Of a stretch of 12,142 nucleotides of DNA, positions 1-6,972 are shown piece by piece (the first letter of the stretch is position 1; every line of letters starts with the position of its first letter). Under the pieces are notes generated by a model, which did not search any database, was not told the origin of the DNA, and was given only the letters and a program-made list of their open reading frames with translations. Both the position numbers and the translations under genes were made by a program. Source of the DNA: DATHYZ01 sp035458865 (GTDB lineage Bacteria; Chloroflexota; Limnocylindria; Limnocylindrales; CSP1-4); assembly GCA_035458865.1 (NCBI GenBank), contig DATHYZ010000055.1, positions 1 through 12,142 of the forward strand. The letters are read 5' to 3'.

Positions 1-131
1 CGCGGCTGGTATGGGTTGCGGCGGATCCGGGAGATCGGGATCTCGGCCGGCGCAGCGACCGGCGTCGGTCGTTGCGGTATCAGCGATGCGAGACCTCGTC
101 CGAGGCCCGGGCGGTCGGTCGGCGTTGTCAT
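1..131 (-). CDS. parB: ParB chromosome-partitioning protein, N-terminal fragment (cut by window edge)
   Basis: Reading leftward from an ATG at 131-129 gives 43 codons before the window edge. The start overlaps the parA stop as ATGA (131-128), so the two are translationally coupled. Two ParB hallmarks are visible: the N-terminal GLGRGLASLIP segment (residues 9-19), which in the ParB/Spo0J family binds and stimulates ParA, and an I-P-I-S-x-I followed by RNPYQPR (residues 31-44), the beginning of the CTP-binding ParB/sulfiredoxin-like domain. The parS-binding HTH and dimerization domain lie outside the window. Family knowledge: ParB loads at parS, spreads as a CTP-dependent clamp and recruits ParA and SMC. 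A perfect parS consensus about 1 kb away supports the call. The short length reflects the window edge, not a broken gene. Confidence 0.9.
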   Translation of the reverse strand, partial: MTTPTDRPGLGRGLASLIPQRPTPVAAPAEIPISRIRRNPYQP

Positions 132-979
132 GACTCCACCAGTGTGAGCGCGGGGCTCGCCCCCGTGTCGGCCATGGACGGATCGGCGATGGATGGGTCC
201 GGGATGACGTCGCCGCGGTGGTCCCGGGCGCGGAACTCCGCGGCGAGCGCCTCGTAGGCCAGCGCCCCCTTCGACTCGGGACGGTAGAGCGCGATCGGCA
301 CGCCGTGGCTGGGGGCCTCCGAGAGGCGGACGCTCCGCGGCACGACGGTCCGGAAGACGGCGCTCCCGAGGTGCGCGCGCACCTCGTCGGCCACCTGCGC
401 CGACAGGTTGGTGCGGGAGTCGTACATCGTCAGCACCACGCCGCGGACCGCCAGGTCCGGGTTGAGGTGGTCACGGATGAGGTTGATCGTGGCGATCAGC
501 TGGGTCAGACCCTCGAGCGCGTAGTACTCGCTCTGGATCGGGATGAGGACCTCGTCCGCCGCGGTGAGGGCATTGACGGTCAGCAACCCAAGCGATGGCG
601 GGCAGTCGACGAGCACGTGGTCGTACCGGGTGGCGATGTCACGGAGCATGGCGCGAAGCCGACGCTCCCGCTGATCGACCGTGGCGAGCTCCACCTCTGC
701 TCCGGCCAGGGCGATCGCCGCCGGGACGATCCGAAGGCCCGGCACGGCCGCATCCTGGACCAGCTCCTCGAGCGAGGTGGCACCGGTCAGGGCGTCGTAC
801 ACGGACCGCTCGAGCGATCCCCGGTCGATCCCGAATCCGCTCGTCGTGTTCCCCTGGGGGTCGAGATCGACGATGAGGACGCGGTCGCCAGCGAGCGCCA
901 GGTAGGTCCCGAGGTTGACGACGGTGGTGGTCTTGCCCACGCCGCCCTTCTGGTTGGCGCAAGCGACGATGCGGCCCAC
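128..979 (-). CDS. parA: ParA/Soj chromosome-partitioning ATPase
   Basis: A 283-aa MinD/ParA-type ATPase that dimerizes on ATP, binds DNA nonspecifically and is released by ParB, moving origins apart. Visible motifs: deviant Walker A KGGVGKTT (residues 11-18, signature Lys11 and catalytic Lys16), Walker A' DLDPQGN (Asp40), and Walker B VLVDCPPS (Asp125). It is the short chromosomal (Soj) form, with no N-terminal HTH like that of plasmid type Ia ParA. The start is GTG at 979 because the Walker A motif begins only ten residues later and no other upstream start fits. No clear Shine-Dalgarno precedes it; a TAGAAT hexamer lies 34 nt upstream. The C-terminal tail carries a DPSIA/DPSMA repeat and is probably disordered. 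parB follows with an ATGA overlap. Family assignment is very secure. Confidence 0.97.
   Translation of the reverse strand: MGRIVACANQKGGVGKTTTVVNLGTYLALAGDRVLIVDLDPQGNTTSGFGIDRGSLERSVYDALTGATSLEELVQDAAVPGLRIVPAAIALAGAEVELATVDQRERRLRAMLRDIATRYDHVLVDCPPSLGLLTVNALTAADEVLIPIQSEYYALEGLTQLIATINLIRDHLNPDLAVRGVVLTMYDSRTNLSAQVADEVRAHLGSAVFRTVVPRSVRLSEAPSHGVPIALYRPESKGALAYEALAAEFRARDHRGDVIPDPSIADPSMADTGASPALTLVES
170..199. repeat. 15-bp imperfect tandem duplication inside parA
   Basis: Two adjacent 15-bp units (170-184 GGCCATGGACGGATC and 185-199 GGCGATGGATGGGTC) match at 12 of 15 positions. On the minus strand they encode DPSIA and DPSMA in the ParA tail. The length is a multiple of three, so the frame is kept, and the tail lies outside the conserved ATPase fold. 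Confidence 0.6.
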
Positions 980-1013
980 TCAGCCGCCGACGGAGGACGG
1001 GATCACATCTGGG

Positions 1014-1019
1014 ATTCTA
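1014..1019 (-). promoter_or_regulatory. Possible parA -10 element (TAGAAT)
   Basis: On the minus strand TAGAAT (5 of 6 to TATAAT) lies 34 nt before the parA GTG start, giving a predicted leader of about 28 nt. No convincing -35 hexamer is found 16-18 bp upstream, so this is weak support only. Confidence 0.3.
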
Positions 1020-1093
1020 GCAGGGGACGAGGGGTCCGGCCTTTCACGGGGCACTCGGACATCATGGCGGCCGCGACTGCATCGGCCCATATC

Positions 1094-1119
1094 GGACCGT
1101 TGGCGGTGATCGACGGTCC
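1094..1119. promoter_or_regulatory. 7-bp inverted repeat in parA upstream region
   Basis: GGACCGT (1094-1100) and ACGGTCC (1113-1119) are perfect inverted copies separated by 12 bp. The site lies between parS and parA. It could be an operator half-site pair or a hairpin in a parA leader. Its function is unknown, and in such GC-rich DNA a 7-bp arm can arise by chance. Confidence 0.4.
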
Positions 1120-1172
1120 CACCTCGTTCCGGCGGGACAGCCGGAGGCGCGACCACGGCGTCCACGCGGCCC

Positions 1173-1188
1173 TGTTCCACGTGCAACA
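1173..1188. promoter_or_regulatory. parS: parS centromere-like site (ParB binding)
   Basis: TGTTCCACGTGCAACA matches the bacterial parS consensus TGTTNCACGTGNAACA at every fixed position; only the two N positions break the palindrome. It lies about 194 bp upstream of the parA start in noncoding DNA, a typical place for a chromosomal parS near parAB. ParB would nucleate here, spread and recruit SMC. It is the only full match I saw in the window; other CACGTG cores lack the TGTT/AACA arms. Confidence 0.9.
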
Positions 1189-1259
1189 TCTGACCACGAG
1201 TCGGGCATATCGCTCGCAAGCCAGCTGGGTGGTCCTCGGGCCCCTCGCCGACCGGGTCA

Positions 1260-1288
1260 TTGCCGACCTCGAGGGGGCCTCCTATACT
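1260..1288 (+). promoter_or_regulatory. Sigma-70-type promoter for mreD-mrdA-rodA
   Basis: TTGCCG (1260-1265, 4 of 6 to TTGACA) and TATACT (1283-1288, 5 of 6 to TATAAT) are separated by an optimal 17 bp. The predicted transcription start is near 1295, giving a leader of about 74 nt before the mreD ATG at 1369. This is the best promoter-like sequence in the window and explains how the elongasome genes can be expressed without mreBC upstream. Confidence 0.65.
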
Positions 1289-1325
1289 CGCTCGGACGCC
1301 CCTGGAACCCTGCCGGGGTGTGGTC

Positions 1326-1346
1326 CGCTGGGTCGGCGGCCCAGCG
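1326..1346 (+). other. Leader hairpin upstream of mreD
   Basis: CGCTGGG (1326-1332) and CCCAGCG (1340-1346) form a perfect 7-bp stem with a 7-nt loop inside the predicted mreD 5' leader. It ends 9 nt before the GAGG ribosome-binding site (1356-1359). There is no T run, so it does not look like a terminator. A role in translation or mRNA stability is possible but unproven. Confidence 0.35.
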
Positions 1347-1368
1347 CCTTCGATCGAGGTTCGACGCC

Positions 1369-1869
1369 ATGGCCCTGACACTCGCCGCGGTCGGGTCGGT
1401 GGCCGCGGCCCTCCTCGAGCTATCGCTCTGGCCGTACATCTCCATCGGCGGGGCGCATCCCCACCTGGTGCTCATCTATGTCGTCATCCTCAGCGTCGCG
1501 CTCGGGCTCGACGCAGGTCTTGCCGCCGCCTTCATCGGCGGTCTTGCGATCGATCTGCTGGCACCGCGCCCCATCGGATCGACCGCGTTCGTCCTGCTCC
1601 TGTGCGCCGGCGGCGCCGTCGGGATGGCCCGACTCCTGGCGCCGGTGCGATACCTGGCGCCGATACCCATCGCCTTCGTCCTGAGTCTGTTCTATTCCGT
1701 GACCCTCGCTGCCCTCTATCAAGCTCTCGGCGGGCCCATCGACCTCTCGAACCCGCTGCCGACCCTGCTGCCGGGCGCCGTCTACGACGCGGTGATCGCC
1801 GGCGTGGTCGGCCCACTGGCCGTGGCACTGCGGGTCCGGCGCCTGGAAGCCGAACGGGTGGATTGGTGA
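1369..1869 (+). CDS. mreD: MreD, rod-shape-determining membrane protein
   Basis: A 166-aa integral membrane protein, the usual MreD length. It is hydrophobic over most of its length with about five membrane segments, followed by a short basic C-terminal tail (RVRRLEAERV). The segment GGAHPHLVLIYVVILSVALG resembles the MreD pattern of an early loop followed by a transmembrane helix, and FIGGLAIDLLAPRPIGSTAF matches the conserved G-x-x-x-D-x-L stretch. MreD helps position PBP2 and RodA in the elongation machinery. The ATG at 1369 is chosen because GAGG (1356-1359) lies 9 nt upstream; a GTG at 1318 would add 17 arginine-rich residues and lacks a good site. The stop overlaps the mrdA GTG as GTGA. 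mreB and mreC are not adjacent, which is unusual. Small divergent proteins like this are recognised partly by context. Confidence 0.85.
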   Translation: MALTLAAVGSVAAALLELSLWPYISIGGAHPHLVLIYVVILSVALGLDAGLAAAFIGGLAIDLLAPRPIGSTAFVLLLCAGGAVGMARLLAPVRYLAPIPIAFVLSLFYSVTLAALYQALGGPIDLSNPLPTLLPGAVYDAVIAGVVGPLAVALRVRRLEAERVDW

Positions 1870-3785
1870 GCACCTGGACCGCCGATGATGCCGGGGCGAT
1901 GCGTCGACCGGTGCGCTTCGCCGTGTTCGGCCTGGCGGTCGTGATCGGAGTCGGCGCCCTCACGGCACGCCTCGCGCAGCTCCAGATCATCCAGGGTGGG
2001 GAGTTCGCTGGGATCGCCGCCCGGAACGGGCGCGTCGAGCAGGCGATCCCCTCGGCGCGAGGCCTGATCTACGACCGCAGCGGCATCGAGCTCGTCAAGA
2101 ACATCCCGACCTACTCGGTGAAGGTCCGCCCCGCCGATCTGCCGCTCGACCGTCGCGAGCTGGTGGTCGGCCGGCTCGGCGGGCTGCTCGGCCTGGAACC
2201 CGCGGACATCAACACCACGATCGATGCCAACGCCGGGTCGAGGTTCGACCAGGTCCGGATCGCCCGCGACGTCCCCGAGGACACGGCCCGGCTCATCGCG
2301 GAGCACGCCGATGAGCTTCCCGGGGTGTCGGTCGTCGTGGAGCCGACACGGTCCTACCCGCTCGGGCCACTCGTGTCGCAGATCCTCGGGTACACCGGGC
2401 CGGTGAGCCCGGAGGCCTACGAGGGACTGAAGACGAAGGGCTACCTGCCGGATGATCTCGTGGGAGTTGCCGGCGTCGAGGCGACCTACGAGTCCGAGCT
2501 GCGCGGCACCTACGGCATCGAGGAGGTCGAGCGAGATGCCCTGGGCCGCCGGCTCCAGGTCCTCCAGACCGTCCGCCCGGCCGTCGCCGGCGCCTCGCTC
2601 GAGCTGTCGATCGACGTCCAGGAGCAGCGCTACGCGGAAGAGGCCATGCGCTGGGCGATGGAGATCGTCGGCATCAAGCGTGGCGTGGTCGCGGTCATGA
2701 ACCCCCAGACCGGCGAGATGCTCGCGCTCGTGAGCCTGCCGACCTATGACAACAACCTGTTCGCCCGGGGCATCTCCGTGGCCGACTACCAGCAGCTGCT
2801 CCAGAACCCGGACAAGCCGCTCCTGAACCACGGGATCGCCGCCCACTACCCACCTGGCTCGACGTACAAGCTCGTGACCGGGACGGGGGCGATCGCCGAC
2901 GGGAAGGTGCGCGCTTCCACCAAGGTCCAGACGAAGCCCTACCTGACCCTCGGCTCGACGAAGTTCTACGAGTGGAACCGTCGCGGCTGGGGTCCCTGCG
3001 ACCTCGATTGCGGGTTCGGTCACTCCAGCGACACCTACTTCTTCCAGCTGGCGGGGATGCTCGGGATCGATCGCCTCGGGTACTGGGCGAACGAGTTCGG
3101 ATTCGGCGAGCGGACCGGGATCGACCTTCCCGGCGAGGTCGCCGGGATCGTGCCGACGAACGAGTGGAAGCTCGACACCTTGGGGCAGCCGATCTTCGCC
3201 GGCGAGACCTACCACGCTGGCATCGGCCAGGGCTACGACGTGGTGACGCCGATCCAGCTCCTCAACGCGTACGCGACACTCGCCAACGGCGGGACGGTGT
3301 ACGAGCCCACGGTCGTGCGTCGGGTGCTCGGTCCGGATGGGGAGGTCGTCAAGGACTTCGAGCCCACGGTCCGCCACACCATGGACGTCGACCCCGCCGT
3401 CCTCCGGGACATGCGTGAGGCTGCCCGCAACGTCGTCCTCATCCGGCACACCTACAACCTCGTCGACATGCCCGTCGTCGTTGCCGGCAAGACGGGGACG
3501 GCCGAGTTCGGCGTCCGCGACAGCAGGGGCCGCCTCCCCTATCACTCCTGGTTCGCCGGCTTCATCCCCAAGGAGCCCTACCGGACCGCCGACGATCCGA
3601 CCGGCATGAAGGCGATGGCCCGGACGGATTCCGAGCTCGCGGTCGTCGTCTTCGCCTACGATTCCCGGACCCGGGGGAACGCGGCGACCGAGATCGCCAA
3701 GAAGTGGCTCCAGCTCCACTTCGGGATCACCCAGGACTACACGCGCGTCGATCTCCTCGAGCGCGGCAACTTCTACGGCAACTGA
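1866..3785 (+). CDS. mrdA: Penicillin-binding protein 2 (elongation-specific transpeptidase)
   Basis: A 639-aa class B PBP that cross-links peptidoglycan during side-wall growth together with the glycosyltransferase RodA. A short cytoplasmic tail is followed by one membrane anchor (about residues 17-37), a dimerization/pedestal domain with the RGLIYDRSG motif, then the transpeptidase domain. Catalytic motifs: PPGSTYK (Ser332 nucleophile, Lys335), SSD (387-389, the SxD variant usual for PBP2 in place of SxN) and KTGTAE (Lys542-Gly544). The start is GTG at 1866, overlapping the mreD stop as GTGA; the open frame runs further upstream but there it merely overlaps mreD. ATG at 1899 is an alternative. 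An unusual Cys378-x3-Cys382-x3-His386 cluster sits just before SSD. rodA follows after 43 nt. Confidence 0.97.
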   Translation: MSTWTADDAGAMRRPVRFAVFGLAVVIGVGALTARLAQLQIIQGGEFAGIAARNGRVEQAIPSARGLIYDRSGIELVKNIPTYSVKVRPADLPLDRRELVVGRLGGLLGLEPADINTTIDANAGSRFDQVRIARDVPEDTARLIAEHADELPGVSVVVEPTRSYPLGPLVSQILGYTGPVSPEAYEGLKTKGYLPDDLVGVAGVEATYESELRGTYGIEEVERDALGRRLQVLQTVRPAVAGASLELSIDVQEQRYAEEAMRWAMEIVGIKRGVVAVMNPQTGEMLALVSLPTYDNNLFARGISVADYQQLLQNPDKPLLNHGIAAHYPPGSTYKLVTGTGAIADGKVRASTKVQTKPYLTLGSTKFYEWNRRGWGPCDLDCGFGHSSDTYFFQLAGMLGIDRLGYWANEFGFGERTGIDLPGEVAGIVPTNEWKLDTLGQPIFAGETYHAGIGQGYDVVTPIQLLNAYATLANGGTVYEPTVVRRVLGPDGEVVKDFEPTVRHTMDVDPAVLRDMREAARNVVLIRHTYNLVDMPVVVAGKTGTAEFGVRDSRGRLPYHSWFAGFIPKEPYRTADDPTGMKAMARTDSELAVVVFAYDSRTRGNAATEIAKKWLQLHFGITQDYTRVDLLERGNFYGN

Positions 3786-3828
3786 CGATGTCCGAGCATC
3801 GCCGCGACATCCGCCGAGGTGGCCGCTG

Positions 3829-4989
3829 ATGGGCGTCCTGCACGCCGAGTCCGCTCGGGCATCGGCCTGGGTCGGCCGTTCGGCCGGCGCGGTCTGGCGC
3901 CTGTACGACATCCAACTGACCGTCTACGCCGCGCTGCTGCTCGGGATCGGCCTCGTCATGGCCTACACGAACAGCATCAGTGGGGGCGACTCGGCCCTCG
4001 AGACCGGCTCGACGTTCACCCGGGGGTTGCTGTGGGCGGCCCTGGCGATCGTCGCCTTCGCCGCTGCGACCGCCTTCGACTACCGCTGGTTGCGGACCTT
4101 CGCCTGGCCCCTCTACGGCCTCAACCTGGCTCTGCTCGCCCTGACCCTGGTCGTCGGCGACGGGGTCGGTGGCGCCCAGCGGTGGATCTACCTCGGGCCC
4201 CTCTCGTTCCAGTTCAGCGAGCTGGCCAAGGTGATCATGATCGCCGTCCTCGCCAACTACCTCGCCGCGCGCCACGACCGGCTCGACTCGCTGATGGTCA
4301 TCCTGGGCGCCTGCCTTCTCGTCGTCCCACCATGGATCCTCGTGCTGATGCAGCCCGACCTGGGCACGTCGCTCGTCTTCGGGGCGATCCTCGCGGGGAT
4401 GCTCTTCATGAGCGGCGCCAGCATGCGTTGGCTCGGGCTGCTGGCTGCGAGCACGATCGCGGCGATGCCGTTCATCTGGTCGAACATCCTGCGTGACTAC
4501 CAGAAGGAGCGGATCACGGCCTTCCTCGATCCCGGCGCGGACATCCAGGGCGCGGGCTACCAGCTCTACCAGTCACAGGTCGCGGTCGGGTCTGGCGGCA
4601 TCCTCGGCAAGGGCCTCACGAACGGGACCCAGAACCAACTTGACTTCCTGCCCGTCCAGGAGACGGACTTCGTCTTCGCCATCCTGGCCGAGGAGCTCGG
4701 GCTCGTCGGCGGCATCGTCGTCTTCGCCCTGTTCGTGCTCCTGCTGTGGCGCATCCTCCTCGTGGCCTGGCGCTCGCGCGACCCGTTCGGCGTGGCCTTT
4801 GCCAGCGGGATGGCCTCGATGCTCCTGTTCCAGCTCGTCGTGAACGTGGGGATGGTCATCGGGATCATGCCCATCACCGGGATCCCGCTGCCGTTCGTCA
4901 CGCACGGGGGCGCCTCGCTGATCAGCCTGGCCCTCGGCCTGGGCGTCCTCCAGAGCATCAACATCCGGCAGGCCAGAGCGGAATGGTGA
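3829..4989 (+). CDS. rodA: RodA, SEDS-family peptidoglycan glycosyltransferase
   Basis: A 386-aa polytopic membrane protein that polymerizes lipid II into glycan strands and works with the PBP2 encoded just upstream. SEDS signatures in order: FQFSELAKV, QPDLGTSLVF, GAGYQLYQSQVAVGSGG-x-GKG, FLPVQETDFVFAI-x-AEELG (Asp280 corresponds to the catalytic aspartate of RodA/FtsW) and GIMPITGIPLPFVTHGGASL. About ten membrane spans are apparent. The GIPLPFVTHGGASL form and the PBP2 neighbour favour RodA over FtsW. The ATG at 3829 has GAGGT at 3816-3820 at 8-nt spacing. The first 25 residues are a non-membrane extension slightly longer than usual. A weak hairpin 33 nt after the stop may end the operon. 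Confidence 0.96.
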   Translation: MGVLHAESARASAWVGRSAGAVWRLYDIQLTVYAALLLGIGLVMAYTNSISGGDSALETGSTFTRGLLWAALAIVAFAAATAFDYRWLRTFAWPLYGLNLALLALTLVVGDGVGGAQRWIYLGPLSFQFSELAKVIMIAVLANYLAARHDRLDSLMVILGACLLVVPPWILVLMQPDLGTSLVFGAILAGMLFMSGASMRWLGLLAASTIAAMPFIWSNILRDYQKERITAFLDPGADIQGAGYQLYQSQVAVGSGGILGKGLTNGTQNQLDFLPVQETDFVFAILAEELGLVGGIVVFALFVLLLWRILLVAWRSRDPFGVAFASGMASMLLFQLVVNVGMVIGIMPITGIPLPFVTHGGASLISLALGLGVLQSINIRQARAEW

Positions 4990-5022
4990 CGCGCCCCAGC
5001 CGCGGATACGCCCGGCAAGGGG

Positions 5023-5044
5023 GCTGACCGGGGACCTGGTCGGC
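5023..5044 (+). terminator. Weak terminator-like hairpin after rodA
   Basis: GCTGACC (5023-5029) pairs with GGTCGGC (5038-5044) as a 7-bp stem with one G-U pair and an 8-nt loop, 33 nt past the rodA stop. It is not followed by a T run, so it is at best a poor intrinsic terminator or an mRNA 3'-end stabilizer. Its location between two functional blocks is the main support. Confidence 0.3.
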
Positions 5045-5082
5045 AGTTGCGCTCCGGCCGCCGCCGGGCCCGCTGGCACGGC

Positions 5083-5088
5083 TAGACT
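5083..5088 (+). promoter_or_regulatory. Possible -10 element upstream of the CBS-protein gene
   Basis: TAGACT (4 of 6 to TATAAT) lies 55 nt before the preferred GTG start of the CBS gene and would give a leader of about 49 nt. No -35 hexamer is recognisable at 16-18 bp. The element is suggested mainly by its location after the rodA hairpin. Confidence 0.25.
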
Positions 5089-5143
5089 CCTCGCCAGGAT
5101 GCGGCCGCTGCGCCCATCGCGGCCGACGTTGGAGGACGGGACC

Positions 5144-5680
5144 GTGACGGACGACGCCCCCGACCATCGTGAGCGCCCCGAGGCCCGGCTCGACCGCTCA
5201 GCCCGCGTCGCCGACTGCGTGCAGCTCCTGGCGATCGAGCCCCTGCTGGTCCATACGGGGGACGATCTCCTCGAGGTCCTCCGTCGAGCAGCCCACCAGC
5301 CCTCGACCCGTCTCATCGGGGTCGTCGATGACGCCGGGATCATGATCGGGGTGATCCGGATCCGCGACCTCGTGGAGGACGTGCTCGCCAATACGATCCC
5401 CGAGGCCCTGATGTCCGATCTCAGCTCGGTCGAGGACGTGGCCCGGTTCGGCCAGCAGGTCGAGGCTCGGATCGCCGGCGAGGCGATGCTGCCGCCGGCC
5501 GTGGTCCCACCCGATGCGACGGTCGTTGCCGCGTTCCGACGGATGCTCAAGGACGGGCTCTCCGGCGTCTACATGATCGACGCCGACGGCCGGCCCATCG
5601 GCTACCTCGACCGCCTGGAGCTGGCCTACCTCGCCACGATGGGACTCCCGCCGACCGGCCAGCGGCCGTCGGACGGCTGA
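5144..5680 (+). CDS. CBS-domain pair protein
   Basis: A 178-aa soluble protein consisting almost entirely of a CBS (Bateman) pair. The first repeat spans about residues 23-80 (IEPLLVHTGDDLLEV, then IGVVDDAGIMIGVIRIRDL) and the second about 115-170 (PPAVVPPDATVVAAFRRM, then GVYMIDADGRPIGYLDRLEL). CBS pairs commonly bind adenine nucleotides and regulate a partner enzyme, channel or transporter; no catalytic domain is attached here. GTG at 5144 is preferred because GGAGG (5131-5135) precedes it by 8 nt; an in-frame ATG at 5099 would add 15 residues of low-quality sequence. A permease gene starts 11 nt after the stop and a cation/proton antiporter follows, so a role in sensing energy or nucleotide state for ion transport is plausible inference. 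The ligand cannot be read from the sequence. Confidence 0.85.
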   Translation: MTDDAPDHRERPEARLDRSARVADCVQLLAIEPLLVHTGDDLLEVLRRAAHQPSTRLIGVVDDAGIMIGVIRIRDLVEDVLANTIPEALMSDLSSVEDVARFGQQVEARIAGEAMLPPAVVPPDATVVAAFRRMLKDGLSGVYMIDADGRPIGYLDRLELAYLATMGLPPTGQRPSDG

Positions 5681-5691
5681 TCGGCCCAGAC

Positions 5692-6957
5692 GTGGACACC
5701 TGGATCGCCGCCGCGGTCTTCCTCGCCACCTACGCGATCATCGCGACCGAACGGCTGGACCGGACGGTGGCCGCCCTCGCCGGCGGCGTGGCGATGGTCG
5801 TCCTGGGCATCGTCACCCAGGAGGAGGCCCTGGCCGCCGTCGAGCTCGATGTCATCCTCCTGCTCGCCTCGATGATGGTGATCGCCGGCGTCCTGCGAGA
5901 GACCGGCTTCTTCCAATGGGTCGCGATCCGCTCGGTCCATGCCGCAGGAGGCGACCCGATCCGCCTGCTGATCGTCCTCGCCTTCGTGACGGCCGTGCTC
6001 TCGGCGTTCCTGGACAACGTGACCACGGTGGTGCTGATCGCGCCCGTCACCCTCTTCGTCGCGGCGACACTCGGGGTATCGCCGCTCCCGTTCCTGATCG
6101 CCCAGATCCTGGCCTCGAACATCGGCGGCGCGGCGACCCTCGTGGGCGATCCGCCGAACATCCTCATCGGGGCGGCGACCGGCCTCGACTTCGTCGACTT
6201 CCTCGTCAACATGGCCCCGGTGGCGATCGTCGTCCTGGCCGCGTCCCTCGGCTGGCTGGGGTGGGTCCTCAGACGCTCGGTCTCCTCCACCGTCGATGTC
6301 GACGTCGCCCTGGCCTCCCTCGACGCCGACCAGGTCATCACCGATGTCGGCCTGCTTCGCCGATCCCTGCTCGTCCTGGGCCTGACGATCGTGGGCTTCC
6401 TGCTGGGCGGGACGCTTGGTCTCGAACCGGCGACGATCGCCCTGACCGGCGCGACGGTCCTCCTGCTCGTGACCAGCCGCGACATCCACGCGGCGCTCGA
6501 CGAGGTCGAGTGGCCGACGATCGCCTTCTTCGTCGGCCTCTTCATCGTCGTCGAGGGGATCGTGGCCGCGGGCATCGTCGAGCGGATCGCCGACGGCCTC
6601 CTGCAGCTGACCGGCGGCGATCCGACGTTGACGACGATCGGGCTCCTGTGGTTCTCGGGGGTCGCCTCCGCGGTCATCGACAACATCCCCTACACGGCGA
6701 CGATGATCCCGGTCGTCTTCGAGCTCGGCAATGCCGGAGTCCCGATCGAGCCGCTCTGGTGGGCGCTCGCTCTCGGCGCCTGCCTCGGCGGCAACGCCAC
6801 GATCGTCGGTGCCTCCGCGAACGTCGTCGCCTCTGGCATGGCAGCGCGAGCGGGCCATCCGATCAGCTTCCGGATGTTCGTGCGGTACGGTATCCCGGTG
6901 ACCCTGCTGTCCCTGGCGATCAGCTCCGTCTACCTCTGGATGCGCTACCTGACCTGA
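5692..6957 (+). CDS. ArsB/NhaD-type (ion transporter superfamily) permease
   Basis: A 421-aa polytopic membrane protein of the ArsB/NhaD/SLC13-like ion transporter superfamily. The two inverted halves carry matching signatures: LDNVTTV (Asp108-Asn109) with NIGGAATLVGDPPN (143-156), and VIDNIPYT (Asp330-Asn331) with LGGNATIVGASAN (365-377). In this superfamily these motifs sit at hairpin/unwound-helix substrate sites. Substrate could be Na+/H+ (NhaD-like), arsenite/antimonite or an organic anion; the sequence alone does not decide. No arsR, arsC or arsA is nearby, which makes arsenite less likely. The start is GTG at 5692, 11 nt after the CBS gene, with only a weak ribosome-binding site, consistent with translational coupling. 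A CPA2 antiporter follows at 15 nt, favouring an ion-homeostasis role. Confidence 0.88.
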   Translation: MDTWIAAAVFLATYAIIATERLDRTVAALAGGVAMVVLGIVTQEEALAAVELDVILLLASMMVIAGVLRETGFFQWVAIRSVHAAGGDPIRLLIVLAFVTAVLSAFLDNVTTVVLIAPVTLFVAATLGVSPLPFLIAQILASNIGGAATLVGDPPNILIGAATGLDFVDFLVNMAPVAIVVLAASLGWLGWVLRRSVSSTVDVDVALASLDADQVITDVGLLRRSLLVLGLTIVGFLLGGTLGLEPATIALTGATVLLLVTSRDIHAALDEVEWPTIAFFVGLFIVVEGIVAAGIVERIADGLLQLTGGDPTLTTIGLLWFSGVASAVIDNIPYTATMIPVVFELGNAGVPIEPLWWALALGACLGGNATIVGASANVVASGMAARAGHPISFRMFVRYGIPVTLLSLAISSVYLWMRYLT

Positions 6958-6972
6958 GGGAGGTCCGATCCG

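Larger units (their letters stand above)
980..1368. other. parA-mreD divergent intergenic control region
   Basis: This 389-bp gap separates parA (leftward) from mreD (rightward). It holds a parS site (1173-1188), a 7-bp inverted repeat (1094-1119), a good rightward promoter (1260-1288), a weak leftward -10 (1014-1019) and a leader hairpin (1326-1346). Open frames crossing it read as arginine- and proline-rich shadow translations without family resemblance or plausible ribosome binding sites, so I call no gene here. There is room for ParB loading and for divergent transcription. Confidence 0.75.

Noticed and set aside
614..619. CACGTG core inside parA as a second parS
   Set aside because: The flanks (GAG and GTC side) do not match the TGTT/AACA arms; only the 6-bp core is shared.
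980..1381. Minus-strand open frame of 133 codons upstream of parA
   Set aside because: It has no family resemblance and no ribosome-binding site, and it runs across parS, a promoter and the mreD start; an artefact of few stops in GC-rich DNA.
1260..1865. Upstream extension of the PBP2 reading frame
   Set aside because: The extension overlaps all of mreD in another frame and is arginine/proline-rich; the GTGA overlap start at 1866 gives a normal PBP2 length.
1782..3911. 709-codon minus-strand open frame opposite mrdA
   Set aside because: It is the antisense shadow of a strongly conserved gene; its Asp/Gly/Val-rich content is the expected complement of GC-biased codons.
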